A DNA stretch of 64,000 nucleotides from JBBWZH01 sp035544115 (GCA_963714145.1 OY970235.1:2976001-3040000); one strand, 5' to 3'; counted from the stretch's first letter, positions 1 through 8,600 are shown. The notes: generated by a model not told the origin, from the letters alone. Numbers and translations: made by a program.

Positions 1-32
1 TACGGACAGCTCCGTGCCTCGATCCGAGCCGG

Positions 33-464
33 TCAGAGCACCCCGGGCAGCACCTCCTCCTCCAGGTCGGCGAACGCCTGCTCCCGGTCGGCCAGGTAGG
101 TCTCCCAGGCGGCGGTGTCCCAGATCTCCAGCCGCGTGTTCGCGCCGATGACCACGCAGTCCTTGGTCAGCCCGGCGTACTGGCGCAACTGGGTCGGGAT
201 GGTGACGCGGCCCTGCCGATCCGGGATCTCGTGCGAGGCGCTGGCGAAGAAGACCCGGCTGTAGTCACGCACTGTCTTCTGGGTGACCGGCGCCTGTGAC
301 AGCGCCTCGGTGACCCGACGGAACTCCTGGATCGGGAACACGAACAGACAGCGTTCCTGCCCTTTCGTGATCACGAGCCCCTCCGCCAACTCGTCCCGGA
401 ACCGGGCCGGCAGGAAGAGCCGGCCCTTCTCGTCGAGCCGGGGCGAGTGCGTACCGAGAAACAC
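33..464 (-). CDS. mraZ: Transcriptional regulator MraZ
   Basis: This 143-residue protein is a MraZ family regulator of the division and cell wall (dcw) cluster, a DNA-binding protein built from two SpoVT/AbrB-like halves. The family start (GTHSPRLDEKGRL) follows the proposed GTG, and the second half holds the conserved segment HEIPDRQGRVTIP. The GTG at 464 was chosen because a GGAGG ribosome site lies about eight bases upstream; longer extensions are low-complexity and unlike the family. mraW/rsmH would be expected beyond the left edge. An operator of four GTGG repeats lies about 50 bases upstream, so autoregulation is likely. Confidence 0.95.
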   Translation of the reverse strand: MFLGTHSPRLDEKGRLFLPARFRDELAEGLVITKGQERCLFVFPIQEFRRVTEALSQAPVTQKTVRDYSRVFFASASHEIPDRQGRVTIPTQLRQYAGLTKDCVVIGANTRLEIWDTAAWETYLADREQAFADLEEEVLPGVL

Positions 465-510
465 CCGGCACCACCTCCGCTCGACCCGGTGGCCACGACC
501 CCCCGTCGTT

Positions 511-550
511 CTCCACCGCGCGCCACCATACCCCACTTTCCCCCACCCAC
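511..550 (-). promoter_or_regulatory. MraZ operator, four GTGG direct repeats at 10-bp spacing
   Basis: On the minus strand GTGG occurs at exactly 10-base intervals; on the plus strand CCAC starts at 513, 523, 533 and 543. An extra off-phase copy begins at 547. In E. coli and other bacteria MraZ binds TGGG-type direct repeats with a 10-base period upstream of its own gene, so this is very probably its own operator. The repeat lies 47-86 bases upstream of the mraZ start. Confidence 0.85.
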
Positions 551-777
551 AACCGTGAAATCGCCTCCCGCGCTCCACTTGGTGCCCATTCGCGCAGGTC
601 AGCAGGTGGAGCCGCAGTGGGGCGCCGCCACGCCCCCCGCCGTCGAATTGAGTGCCCCCACTCCGCTCCACCGCCGGCACCGGCCCAGTACTGCCGGAAC
701 TGACAGCCCGAGTGGGGAAACGTGGAGCGAATGACGGGCCCCGGACGCCGGGCAACGACACCCAACCCACCGCCGAC
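551..777. other. Intergenic region upstream of mraZ
   Basis: No credible gene is seen here. The minus strand contains a further pair of GTGG words ten bases apart near 665-680, which may be a decayed or secondary MraZ site. Open frames that cross this stretch lack ribosome sites and recognisable domains. Confidence 0.5.
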
Positions 778-897
778 GGCTTCGCCTCGCGGGTGACGGC
801 TCCGCCCCGCAGGTGGCGGCTCCGCGTCCCGGGTGGCGGCTTCGCCCCGCGGGTGACGGCTCCGCCTCGCAGGTGGTGGCTTTGTGTCCCGGGTGAG
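778..897 (-). repeat. Tandem array of six 20-bp units, left arm
   Basis: Six consecutive 20-base units run from 778. Units 1 and 4, 2 and 5, and 3 and 6 are most alike, so a 60-base block seems to have been duplicated. Read on the minus strand each unit begins GTCACCCGCG or a close variant and continues RGCGAAGCC. The period is not a multiple of three, so the array is not a repeated peptide. The same unit occurs in the 56.5-57.1 kb region. Confidence 0.9.
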
Positions 898-909
898 GGC
901 TGAGCGCCA

Positions 910-1050
910 TCACCGGCGTACCCGTACTCGTCACCGACCAGCGGTCGACGTCACCGACGCACCGAAGCCGTCACCCGCACCCGCGACGGCATCACCACCG
1001 GGCGAAAGTCATCACTCGCCTGCGGAAAGCGTCACCACAAGGCGGGAGCC
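910..1050 (+). repeat. Decayed 20-bp repeat array in opposite orientation, right arm
   Basis: Units beginning GTCAC, ATCAC or a variant start at 910, 930, 950, 970, 991, 1011 and 1031, almost perfectly 20 bases apart. The conserved word is now on the plus strand, so this array faces away from the one at 778-897. Outside the first five or six bases the units have diverged strongly. The two arms are separated by about a dozen bases. Confidence 0.75.
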
Positions 1051-1274
1051 GCGCAGGCCGATGCAATCGCGCGCGGGCGGGCAACCGCACCCGCGCCGGA
1101 CGGCGTCATCCAGGGCGGGCCGAACCATCGACCGCCGCTCGGCCCATCCGGCCGCACAGCCCGTCCGGCCGCGCTCCCGCGGCCACGCGAGTGCCGCACG
1201 CGCCTCGGCCGGCGCAACAGAGAACCGGGGGTTTCGGGTGGGCAACTCTCGGGAAGAGGTTGAGACCAAATGGC

Positions 1275-1300
1275 GCGGGGCCGGCACTGGCCGGCCCCGC
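1275..1300 (-). terminator. Hairpin terminator after the 80-residue protein gene
   Basis: An 11-base perfect GC-rich stem (1275-1285 with 1290-1300) with a four-base loop lies 24 bases past the stop of the minus-strand gene at 1324-1566. The minus-strand sequence beyond it is moderately T-rich. The stretch from 1051 to 1274 shows nothing else recognisable. Confidence 0.7.
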
Positions 1301-1323
1301 AGGGAGTGCGTGTTGTGTCGGTC

Positions 1324-1566
1324 TTAGGCTCTTGCGGTGCCCTCGACGCTTACGGAGGCGACTGCACCCTTCCGGTTGGCCCGAACCCGGACGGGCGTAT
1401 CCGGCGCGAGTCCGGCGGCCATGGCCTGCCGCAGGAAGCCAGCAAGTTCGTCCAGGGTCATACCATCCCGAAGCTCAGCAGTTGCGGTAATCGTGCGCCG
1501 CGTGGTGACCTCGAGCCCACCGGAGTTGGCGGGCACGACGGAACCAGTCCGATCAGCGGCGGACAT
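1324..1566 (-). CDS. Small conserved hypothetical protein, 80 residues
   Basis: I do not recognise a named family. The protein has an N-terminal polar stretch, then a compact region with the feel of a small alpha/beta domain (ITATAELRDGMTLDELAGFL, then PDTPVRVRANRKG). It has no signal peptide, membrane segment or cysteine. The ATG at 1566 was chosen because GGAGGA lies eight bases upstream; the longer frame to 1638 has no such site. It is probably monocistronic, with its own terminator downstream. Its lysine and arginine content and small size allow a nucleic-acid or protein partner, but the sequence does not settle this. Confidence 0.75.
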   Translation of the reverse strand: MSAADRTGSVVPANSGGLEVTTRRTITATAELRDGMTLDELAGFLRQAMAAGLAPDTPVRVRANRKGAVASVSVEGTARA

Positions 1567-1780
1567 GTGTTCTCCTCCAGGTGAGTGCCGAACTGGGTGC
1601 GCGACGTGCGCCGCGCCGGCACCTTGCCGCGCGGTCACGCTGTGGTCGCCGCGTCAGTCCAGGCGAGGTGGTGCGGGTGTGCCGCGTCGTAGCTGGCGTG
1701 CGTCCCGGTGGCCATCTCGCAGTCAGGATCCCGGCGGCCGCGGAATCGGTCAAGCCGGCTGGCCGCTGCCGGCGTCCGGT

Positions 1781-2770
1781 TCAGGCTCGAAGTACCCCGA
1801 CGACCGTATGCCGGAACCGTTCGGGCACCACCCGGTCGACTACCAGCCGGTCCAGCCACTGGCCGGCAGCCTCCAGACCGCGCCAGGGCACCCGGCGGGC
1901 CAGCTCGCGGCGCCGGCCGTGGGTCACGTACGAGGCGGTCAGCACCAGGGTGGAGAGCAGGTCCGCAGTGGTCAGGGCGGCCTCCGCGAACCCGGCGGCG
2001 CGGGCCGTGGCGGCCAGCCCGGCCGGGGTGAAGACGTGCAGGTTCGCGGCCATCGAGGCGACCTCCCAGAAGTCCTCCTCGGCGGTCAGCGGCCGGCGCA
2101 GCGCCGTGAGCAGGCCACCGACCAGCGGGGTCGCGGCCCGTTCGACGGCCGGGGTCGGCTCAGACGTGATCACCACCGCACCGCCCGGCCGCAGCACCCG
2201 GCGCCACTCGGCGAGCGCCGCCGGCACGTCCGGCAGGTGATGCAGGACACCCCGGCTGACCACGATGTCCACGCTGCCGGCGGCCAGCGGCAGCCGGGTC
2301 GCGTCGGCCTGCAGCAGCGGCCAGGCACCGGCTGCCCGGGCCCGCCCCAGCATCCCGCCGGACAGATCCACCCCGAGCACCGCATACTCCCCGCCGCCCC
2401 GGCCGGCGCCGCCCGCCTGACCACCGGCTCGCCGGCCGGCCTCGCCGCGCCAGCCGCGCTCGCGAAGCCGACCGGCCTCGCCGAGCCGGCCGCCCTCGCC
2501 GAGCCAGCTGCGCCAGCCGGGCGGCCGGACGCCCCGGCGGGCGGCGGGCTGGGCCGCGCGGCGCAGGCCGGCGGCCTGCCAGCCGGTGCCGCAGCCCGGG
2601 TCCAGGACGATCTCGCCGGGGCGCAGCGGGCGGCCGAGCAGCCGCTGCACCTCGGCCCGCGCCTGCCGGGCGGATCGGGCGTCATGCACGATTGCGAACC
2701 GCTCGTCGTAGTAAGCGCATTCGTGGTCGTGGAACACCCGGTTTACCCGTACCGCCTCGGCGGCGTCCAT
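1781..2770 (-). CDS. Class I SAM-dependent methyltransferase with a low-complexity insertion
   Basis: This 329-residue protein carries the class I methyltransferase signature: motif I VLDPGCGTGWQ, an acidic strand end VLGVDLSGGML, then DATRLPLAAGSVDIVVS and a LRPGGAVVI strand. The substrate is unknown. The ATG at 2770 has a GAGGAG site ten bases upstream and is preferred over the longer frame to 2848. Between motif I and the acidic strand lies an insertion of about 45 residues rich in Gly, Arg, Ala and Glu with GRLGEAGRLRE-like near-repeats, which the fold does not need. The DNA there is correspondingly repetitive. It is divergent from the moxR operon. Confidence 0.85.
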   Translation of the reverse strand: MDAAEAVRVNRVFHDHECAYYDERFAIVHDARSARQARAEVQRLLGRPLRPGEIVLDPGCGTGWQAAGLRRAAQPAARRGVRPPGWRSWLGEGGRLGEAGRLRERGWRGEAGRRAGGQAGGAGRGGGEYAVLGVDLSGGMLGRARAAGAWPLLQADATRLPLAAGSVDIVVSRGVLHHLPDVPAALAEWRRVLRPGGAVVITSEPTPAVERAATPLVGGLLTALRRPLTAEEDFWEVASMAANLHVFTPAGLAATARAAGFAEAALTTADLLSTLVLTASYVTHGRRRELARRVPWRGLEAAGQWLDRLVVDRVVPERFRHTVVGVLRA

Positions 2771-3028
2771 CAGTGCTGTTCTCCTCGCCCGTCCCGGCCC
2801 GGCCGGCACGACAGGGCCGGGCGTCGCAGCAGACGCATCAGGTGTCACATCGGTAACGGCCGCAACGTGAGGCGGCGGTCATTTGTCAGACTGGACGGTA
2901 CGGGTACGCCGCCGGCGGACCAGACGGAGTCCACGCGTGCACTGAGCCGGGGAATCCGAACAGTCATCCGGACGTTAGACGCGCGCAGGCGCCCTGCCTG
3001 CGCACCTGGGTCGGGCTAGGAGGATCGG
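2771..3028. other. Divergent intergenic region, methyltransferase / moxR
   Basis: This region separates two divergent transcription units and should hold both promoters. I see a GAGGAG site for the methyltransferase and AGGAGG (about 3018-3023) for moxR. A TTAGAC word near 2976 could be a -10 element for moxR, but no convincing -35 is visible. No further gene is seen. Confidence 0.4.
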
Positions 3029-4096
3029 GTGGCGCTGCAGGACGCGAACAGAGGGGTACCCCCGGGCGGTGAGCATCCCAACGGGAGTAACCCCGCTGGA
3101 TACCGGACGGATGAGGCGGTCCCGCTGGAGCAGGTGGCGCAGGCCTGTGCGCGGATCGGGGCCAACATCGAGCGGGTCATCGATGGCAAGCCGGAGATCG
3201 TCCGGTTGGCGCTGGTTGTGCTGCTCGCCGAGGGCCACCTGCTGATCGAGGATGTGCCCGGCGTCGGCAAGACCAAGCTGGCCAAGGCGCTGGCCCGGTC
3301 GATCGACTGCTCGGTGCGCCGGATCCAGTTCACCCCCGACCTGCTGCCCTCGGATGTCACCGGGGTCAGCGTCTACAACCAGGAGACCCGGGACTTCGAG
3401 TTCAAGCCCGGCGCGGTCTTCGCCAACCTGGTGGTCGGGGACGAGATCAACCGGGCCTCGCCGAAGACGCAGTCCGCGCTGCTGGAGTGCATGGAGGAGC
3501 GCCAGGTCACCGTCGACGGCGTGACCTACGTGCTGGAGGCCCCGTTCATGGTGGTCGCCACCCAGAACCCGATCGAGATGGAAGGCACCTACCCGCTGCC
3601 GGAGGCGCAGCGGGACCGGTTCACCGCCCGCATCTCGATGGGCTACCCGGACCAGGCCGCCGAGATGATCATGCTGGCCGACCACGCCGGGCGCGACCCG
3701 CTGGAGTTGCTGCAGCCGGTGTCCACGGCGCTGGAGGTGCGCAACCTGATCGATGCGGTGCACCGCATCCACGTCTCGGACGCGGTCCGCCGGTACGCGG
3801 TCGACCTGGTCAACGCCACCCGCCGCTCCCCCGACCTGCGGCTCGGCGCCTCGCCGCGATCGACCCTGCAACTGCTGCGGACGGCCAAGGCGCATGCCGC
3901 GCTGGACGGGCGGAACTACGCCCTGCCGGACGACCTGCAGCGGCTGGCGTTGCCGGTGCTGTCGCACCGGGTGCTGCCGACGGCCGAGGCGCAGCTGTCC
4001 CGGCGGTCCCCCGAGGTGATCGTCGGCGAGATCATCCGGCGGGTGCCGGTGCCCCGCTCGGTGGAGTCCCCACCGGTGCGTACCTCCGGGGCCTGA
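3029..4096 (+). CDS. MoxR-type AAA+ ATPase
   Basis: This 355-residue protein is a MoxR-family AAA+ ATPase, a chaperone-like enzyme thought to help mature or insert partner proteins with von Willebrand or DUF58 domains. Visible are the Walker A loop (GVGKTKLAKA, Lys81), Walker B (VVGDEINRASP), sensor 1 (VVATQNPIEMEGTYPLPEAQRDRF) and the C-terminal lid. The GTG start at 3029 has AGGAGG five bases upstream. It is the first gene of a three-gene operon with a DUF58 protein (four bases downstream) and a transglutaminase-like membrane protein, a very common actinobacterial arrangement beside mraZ. Confidence 0.93.
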   Translation: MALQDANRGVPPGGEHPNGSNPAGYRTDEAVPLEQVAQACARIGANIERVIDGKPEIVRLALVVLLAEGHLLIEDVPGVGKTKLAKALARSIDCSVRRIQFTPDLLPSDVTGVSVYNQETRDFEFKPGAVFANLVVGDEINRASPKTQSALLECMEERQVTVDGVTYVLEAPFMVVATQNPIEMEGTYPLPEAQRDRFTARISMGYPDQAAEMIMLADHAGRDPLELLQPVSTALEVRNLIDAVHRIHVSDAVRRYAVDLVNATRRSPDLRLGASPRSTLQLLRTAKAHAALDGRNYALPDDLQRLALPVLSHRVLPTAEAQLSRRSPEVIVGEIIRRVPVPRSVESPPVRTSGA

Positions 4097-4099
4097 GTC

Positions 4100-5392
4100 G
4101 TGCGCGACGCGCTGTCCGGGCTGACCACGCGCGGGCGTTGCCTGCTCGCGGCGGGCGGCGCCGCGGCGCTGTGCGCGATCATCCTCGGCGAGCGTGACCT
4201 GCTCCGGGTCGCCTTCTTCCTGATCGCGCTGCCGCTGGTCGCGGCGGCGGTGGTGGCCCGCACCCGGTACCGGCTGTCCTGCGCCCGGTCGCTGGCGCCG
4301 GCCCGGGTGCCGGCCGGCCAGCCGGCCGAGGTGATCCTCCGGCTGGACAATGTCTCGTTCCTGCCGACCGGCCTGCTGCTGCTCGAGGACGAGGTGCCCT
4401 ACACCCTGGGCGGCCGGCCCCGGTTCACGGTCGACCGGATCGGCCCGGGCCAGCACCGCACCGTCCGCTACCCGGTCCGGTCGGACGCGCGCGGCCGGTA
4501 CCGGATCGGCCCGCTGCGGCTGCGGCTGGCCGACCCGTTCGGCCTGGTCGAGCTGACCCGCTCGTTCACCGCGGTGGACCGGCTGACCGTGGTCCCGGCC
4601 ACCCAGCCGCTGCCGCCGGTGCGGCTCGGCGGCGCGTGGGATTCCGGCGGCGAGAGCGTCAGCCGGACGGTGGCCATCCGTGGCGACGACGACGCGGCCA
4701 CCCGCGAGTACCGGCACGGCGACGACCTGCGCAAGGTGCACTGGCGCTCGACCGCCCGGGTCGGCAAGTTGATGGTCCGGCGCGAGGAGCGGCCCTGGCA
4801 GAGCCGGGCCACCCTGCTGCTGGACACCCGGCTGCGGGCGCACCGCGGCGACGGGCCCGGCTCGAGCTTCGAATGGGCGATCAGCGCGGTCGCCAGCATC
4901 GGCGTGCACGCGGCCCGGCAGGGCTACGCGGTACGCCTGCTCACCGACTCGGGGCCGACCGTGGCCGCCGCCGACCTGGGCGACGAGGGCGTACTGCTCG
5001 ACTACCTGGCCGAGGTCACCGGCTCCCGGCACGACGGGCTGGATCCGGCCATCTCCGCGCTGCGCGGGGTGGAGGGCATCGGCACCCTGATCGCGGTGCT
5101 CGGCCTGCTCGACCCGGAGCAGGCCGCCGCACTGGCCGGCGCGCGTACCCCGTCGGACACCTCGGTGGCGATCCTGGTCGACGCGACCAGCTGGATGACG
5201 CTGGCGCCGCGGGCCCGGTCCGAGGCCGACGCGGCCTACGACGCGGCCGCCGAGATCCTGACCCGGGGCGGCTGGCGGGTGCTGCGGGCCCGGCACGGGG
5301 CGCTGCTGCCGCGGCTGTGGCCGGGCGCCGGCGGGCAGTCCGGCCCGATCGACTGGGCGCCGCAGCCCGGCAACCCGGTCGGCACCCGATGA
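4100..5392 (+). CDS. DUF58 domain-containing protein
   Basis: This 430-residue protein has two hydrophobic N-terminal segments (AAALCAIILG and FFLIALPLVAAAVVA), a beta-rich middle, and the DUF58 hallmark RGDDDAATREYRHGDDLRKVHWRS followed by a VWA-like fold. DUF58 proteins are partners of MoxR ATPases and are thought to act in envelope or secreted-protein maturation. The GTG start lies four bases after the moxR stop, so the two are translationally linked. The stop codon overlaps an ATG that opens a 13-codon frame with no further support. Confidence 0.9.
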   Translation: MRDALSGLTTRGRCLLAAGGAAALCAIILGERDLLRVAFFLIALPLVAAAVVARTRYRLSCARSLAPARVPAGQPAEVILRLDNVSFLPTGLLLLEDEVPYTLGGRPRFTVDRIGPGQHRTVRYPVRSDARGRYRIGPLRLRLADPFGLVELTRSFTAVDRLTVVPATQPLPPVRLGGAWDSGGESVSRTVAIRGDDDAATREYRHGDDLRKVHWRSTARVGKLMVRREERPWQSRATLLLDTRLRAHRGDGPGSSFEWAISAVASIGVHAARQGYAVRLLTDSGPTVAAADLGDEGVLLDYLAEVTGSRHDGLDPAISALRGVEGIGTLIAVLGLLDPEQAAALAGARTPSDTSVAILVDATSWMTLAPRARSEADAAYDAAAEILTRGGWRVLRARHGALLPRLWPGAGGQSGPIDWAPQPGNPVGTR

Positions 5393-5406
5393 GCTCTTAC
5401 CCAACG

Positions 5407-5425
5407 GGCTGGCCCGGGGCCAGCC
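5407..5425 (+). other. Strong hairpin inside the moxR operon
   Basis: GGCTGGCC, a three-base loop and GGCCAGCC form a perfect eight-base stem just after the DUF58 gene. There is no T tract, so it is more likely an mRNA processing or stability element, or a weak attenuator of the downstream gene, than a full terminator. The 136-base gap around it otherwise holds only the ribosome site of the next gene. Confidence 0.5.
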
Positions 5426-5528
5426 GATGAGCCGGCCCTGGTGAGCCGGCAGCCGACCGACCGGCACCTGCGCCGGCAGCCAGTGCGAGACGGCGCCGCG
5501 GCCAGCGCGCCGGGGATGGGGTGACGCG

Positions 5529-7934
5529 GTGCGGACCAGCACCCGGATGACGTTCGCGGCCGGCTGGGCCACCGCCCTCGGCGCGGTCCCGCTCGGCGCC
5601 GTTTTCGATGACTGGCGCTGGCTCTGGTACACCTGGGCCGCGATCGCCGCGGTGGTCGCCGCGCACCTGGCCGTCCGCAGCACCCGGCTGCCGGCGTTCC
5701 TGGCCCCGGTCGCCGGGCTGGCCGGCCTGCTCATCTACGTCACCCTCGTGTTCACCGGCGGCGACGCGCTGTTCGGGCTGCTACCGACGCCGACCAGCCT
5801 GCGGGCGCTGTACGACAACGTGCACGCCGGCCTGATCGCGGTACACGACCTGGCCGCCCCGGTGGACACCCGGCCCGAGCTGATCCTGCTGGCCGCGGGC
5901 GCGGTCGGGCTGCTCACCGTCGTGATCGACGTGATCGCGGTGATGCTGCGCCGGCCGGCGGCGGCCGGGCTGGCCCTGCTCGGCCTGTACGCGGTGCCGA
6001 CCGCGGTCGCCCGGGACGGCGTGAAGTGGCCGCTGTTCGTGGTCGGCGCGCTGGGCTACCTGGTGCTGCTGATGGCCGAGGGACGGGACCGGCTGCTCCG
6101 CTGGGGCCGGCCGATCGGCGGCGGCGACGTCGTGCCGCCCGGGCAGAACCCGACCCGCACGGCCCTGGACGAGGAGACCCCGCTGCCGCTGACCGGGCAG
6201 CGCATCGGCGCGGCGGCGCTGGCGATCGCGGTGATCGCGCCGCTGTTCGTCCCCGGGCTGACCGGGCACGCGCTGTCCGACCTGGCCCGCACCGGCAGCG
6301 GGGACGGCACCGGCACTGGCCCCGGGCAGATCGCGATCAACCCGTTCACCCAGCTCTCCGACCGGCTCAAGCAGCCCACCCCGACCCGGCTGTTCCAGGT
6401 CAGCTCCACCCTGCCGGACCTGTACAACCTCCGGCTGATGACGCTGAACACCTACACCTCCCGGGGCTGGGAGGGGCGCAACCTGAACGCCGGCAACTCC
6501 GCACTCGGCCGGATGCCGGTGCCGAACTACGAGGCCGACCAGTCCGGCACCGCGTCCCCGTACCACGTCACGATCGCGGTGGACGCCGCGTACAGCGGCG
6601 ATGTGCTGCCGACCGCCTTCTATCCGAACGCGATCGACGGCCTTACCGCCGACTGGCACTACGACAGCGTGAGCGGGGTGGTGCAGAACCCGCGGTCGCG
6701 GGCGAACAGCCAGCGCTACACGATCGACGGCTTCAACGCGGTGCCGACGCAGGCCCAGGTGGAGGGGGCCAGCGGCGAGATCCCGGCCGAGGTGCAGCAG
6801 CGCTGGGGCGGCGTCTCCAGCGTGCCGGACGAGGTGAAGCGGACCGTCGAGAGCATCACCAAGGACAAGAACACCCCGTACCAGCGGGCCCTGGCGCTGA
6901 ACAACTTCTTCCGGGACGGCACCCACGGCTTCCAGTACTCCACCCAGACCCAGCCCGGCAACAGCGGCAGCGCGCTGGTCGACTTCCTGCGCAACAAGCG
7001 CGGGTTCTGCGAGCAGTACGCGTCCGCGATGGGCATCATGCTGCGGGTCGCCGGCATCCCGTCCCGGGTGGTCATCGGGTTCCTGCACCCCAGCAGCGGC
7101 AACGGCAAGTGGGACGTGACCAGCAGCGACGCGCACGCCTGGGTCGAGGGCTACTTCCCCGGCGTCGGCTGGGCCCCGTTCGACCCGACCCCGCGGAACT
7201 ACAGCGACCGGATCGACCCCGCGTACGCCCCCGGCCCGGCGCCCTCCGCGTCGCCGACGACCAGCGGCAGCAGCAGCGACAGCACCGCCAGCGCCGGGCC
7301 GCAGACCGGCAAGCTGGACACCAGCGTCCCGTCCGCCGGGGGTGGTGACAGCGACGGCCCGTCCGGGCTGCTGACCCCGCGCACCGCGATCATCTCGCTG
7401 GTCGTACTACTGGTGCTGGTACTGCTGCTCACCCCGGCGGTGGGCCGGCTGGCGGCCCGACGGCGACGGCTGCGGGTGGCGGTCGGCGCCGATCCGCGGG
7501 CCGCCGCGGTGGCCGGCTGGGACGAGATCCTCAGTACCGCGATCGACTACGGGATACTGATGCCGGCGAACGAGACACCCCGCGGCACCGCCCGCCGGCT
7601 CGCCCGGGACCTCACCGACAGCCAGCCGGCGGTGGCCGGGCTGCGGCTGCTGGCGCTTGCCGAGGAACGGGCCCGGTACGCGCCGGAGGCCGGGGTGGAC
7701 GGCGATCTGCCGACGGCGGTCCGGGCGGTCCGGCAGGGGCTGCGCGGGCTGGCGCGGTCGCGGCGCCGGCTGCGTGCCCGGCTGTTCCCGCCGTCCACCG
7801 TGCAGGCGATCCTGGTCGGCATGTCCCGACGGTCCGGGCAGGCATCCACCGCGGCCGGCCGGGTCACCGACGAGATCAGCCGCGCGCTGCGCCGGTCCCG
7901 CCGGCTGACCCCACGCCGCACCGAACAGCCCTGA
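5529..7934 (+). CDS. tgpA: Transglutaminase-like membrane protein (TgpA family)
   Basis: This 801-residue protein has five to seven N-terminal membrane helices (DUF3488-type region), a long extracellular transglutaminase-like domain, another membrane helix near residue 620 and a cytoplasmic DUF4129-type tail (MPANETPRGTARRLARDL). The catalytic triad is visible: Cys in GFCEQYASAMG, His in SSDAHAWVEGYFP and Asp in WAPFDPTPRN. The segment between the transglutaminase domain and the last helix is Ser/Ala/Pro rich. It completes the MoxR-DUF58-TgpA operon, which probably acts on cell-surface proteins. The GTG start at 5529 has only a weak ribosome site, so a nearby alternative is possible. Confidence 0.9.
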   Translation: MRTSTRMTFAAGWATALGAVPLGAVFDDWRWLWYTWAAIAAVVAAHLAVRSTRLPAFLAPVAGLAGLLIYVTLVFTGGDALFGLLPTPTSLRALYDNVHAGLIAVHDLAAPVDTRPELILLAAGAVGLLTVVIDVIAVMLRRPAAAGLALLGLYAVPTAVARDGVKWPLFVVGALGYLVLLMAEGRDRLLRWGRPIGGGDVVPPGQNPTRTALDEETPLPLTGQRIGAAALAIAVIAPLFVPGLTGHALSDLARTGSGDGTGTGPGQIAINPFTQLSDRLKQPTPTRLFQVSSTLPDLYNLRLMTLNTYTSRGWEGRNLNAGNSALGRMPVPNYEADQSGTASPYHVTIAVDAAYSGDVLPTAFYPNAIDGLTADWHYDSVSGVVQNPRSRANSQRYTIDGFNAVPTQAQVEGASGEIPAEVQQRWGGVSSVPDEVKRTVESITKDKNTPYQRALALNNFFRDGTHGFQYSTQTQPGNSGSALVDFLRNKRGFCEQYASAMGIMLRVAGIPSRVVIGFLHPSSGNGKWDVTSSDAHAWVEGYFPGVGWAPFDPTPRNYSDRIDPAYAPGPAPSASPTTSGSSSDSTASAGPQTGKLDTSVPSAGGGDSDGPSGLLTPRTAIISLVVLLVLVLLLTPAVGRLAARRRRLRVAVGADPRAAAVAGWDEILSTAIDYGILMPANETPRGTARRLARDLTDSQPAVAGLRLLALAEERARYAPEAGVDGDLPTAVRAVRQGLRGLARSRRRLRARLFPPSTVQAILVGMSRRSGQASTAAGRVTDEISRALRRSRRLTPRRTEQP

Positions 7935-8141
7935 CCGCAGCGGCCGCGAACGGACCTGGGCTCACCTGCTCGCACGGTGGGACGGCCGAGGAACCGGCGG
8001 CGTCCGCGCTGGCGTACGGAGGCGCGCCGGTGGCGCCACCACCAAGCCCGGTGGCATGCCCGGGGAGGTCGCAGCCGCCCGGCCGGCGGCTGTGCCGCTG
8101 AGACGGCGGCAGGGCCGGCGGGACGGGCGGGTCTGGACATG

Positions 8142-8172
8142 CCACCGGCCTGCCCTCTGGGCAGGCCGGTGG
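8142..8172. terminator. Bidirectional terminator hairpin between convergent genes
   Basis: A perfect 14-base stem (8142-8155 with 8159-8172) with a three-base loop lies between the convergent transglutaminase and DUF3040 genes, 208 and 39 bases from their stops. It is symmetric enough to serve both directions. No gene is seen in the remainder of 7935-8210. Confidence 0.85.
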
Positions 8173-8210
8173 ATGTAGCCGGAGCCGAGCCGGGGTGCGG
8201 CCCGGGAGGC

Positions 8211-8600
8211 TCAGCGTTCGTCGAAGCGGCGGCGGAAGCGCTCTTCCATCCGCTGCAGCAGCGAGGCTCGACGCTGCTTGCGACGCGGGGCACTGCGCTC
8301 GCTGCCGGCGACGCGCAGATCGGGACGGCCGGCCAGGCGCTTGTACTGGGATGCGGCGAAACCGCTGGAGGCCAGCATCACACAGAAGCCGGCCACGCCG
8401 AGCGGGATGTTCTGCGCCATGACGCCGGCCAGCATCGCGATCATGCCCAAAACAAGAAGGACCAGGGCGCGCCGGACTCGACGACGAGCATGGGTGCGGA
8501 GGTCCGTCGAGCTCACGGTCGAGGCAAACTTCGGGTCCTCGGCATACAGCGCACGCTCGATCTGCTCAAGCAAGCGCTGCTCGTGGTCCGAGAGCGGCAC
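8211..8600 (-). CDS. DUF3040 domain membrane protein
   Basis: This 129-residue protein matches the actinobacterial DUF3040 family. It opens with PLSDHEQRLLEQIERALYAEDPKFA, has two adjacent membrane helices (RRALVLLVLGMIAMLAGVM and IPLGVAGFCVMLASSGFAAS) and ends in a basic tail. The GTG at 8600 was chosen because GGAGGGG precedes it and the family begins at this point. Its function is unknown. Rv2169c of M. tuberculosis, also near mraZ, belongs to this family, so the position is conserved. About 155 bases separate it from the upstream dinB gene, without other features. Confidence 0.9.
   Translation of the reverse strand: MPLSDHEQRLLEQIERALYAEDPKFASTVSSTDLRTHARRRVRRALVLLVLGMIAMLAGVMAQNIPLGVAGFCVMLASSGFAASQYKRLAGRPDLRVAGSERSAPRRKQRRASLLQRMEERFRRRFDER

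Noticed and set aside
652..903. Plus-strand coding sequence across the 20-bp array
   Set aside because: A 20-base period shifts the frame at each unit, so no repeated peptide is maintained, and there is no ribosome site.
2975..5734. Very long open frame (over 900 codons) antisense to moxR and the DUF58 gene
   Set aside because: High GC content keeps antisense frames open. The sequence is arginine/glutamine/proline-rich with no domain, while the plus strand encodes clear MoxR and DUF58 proteins.
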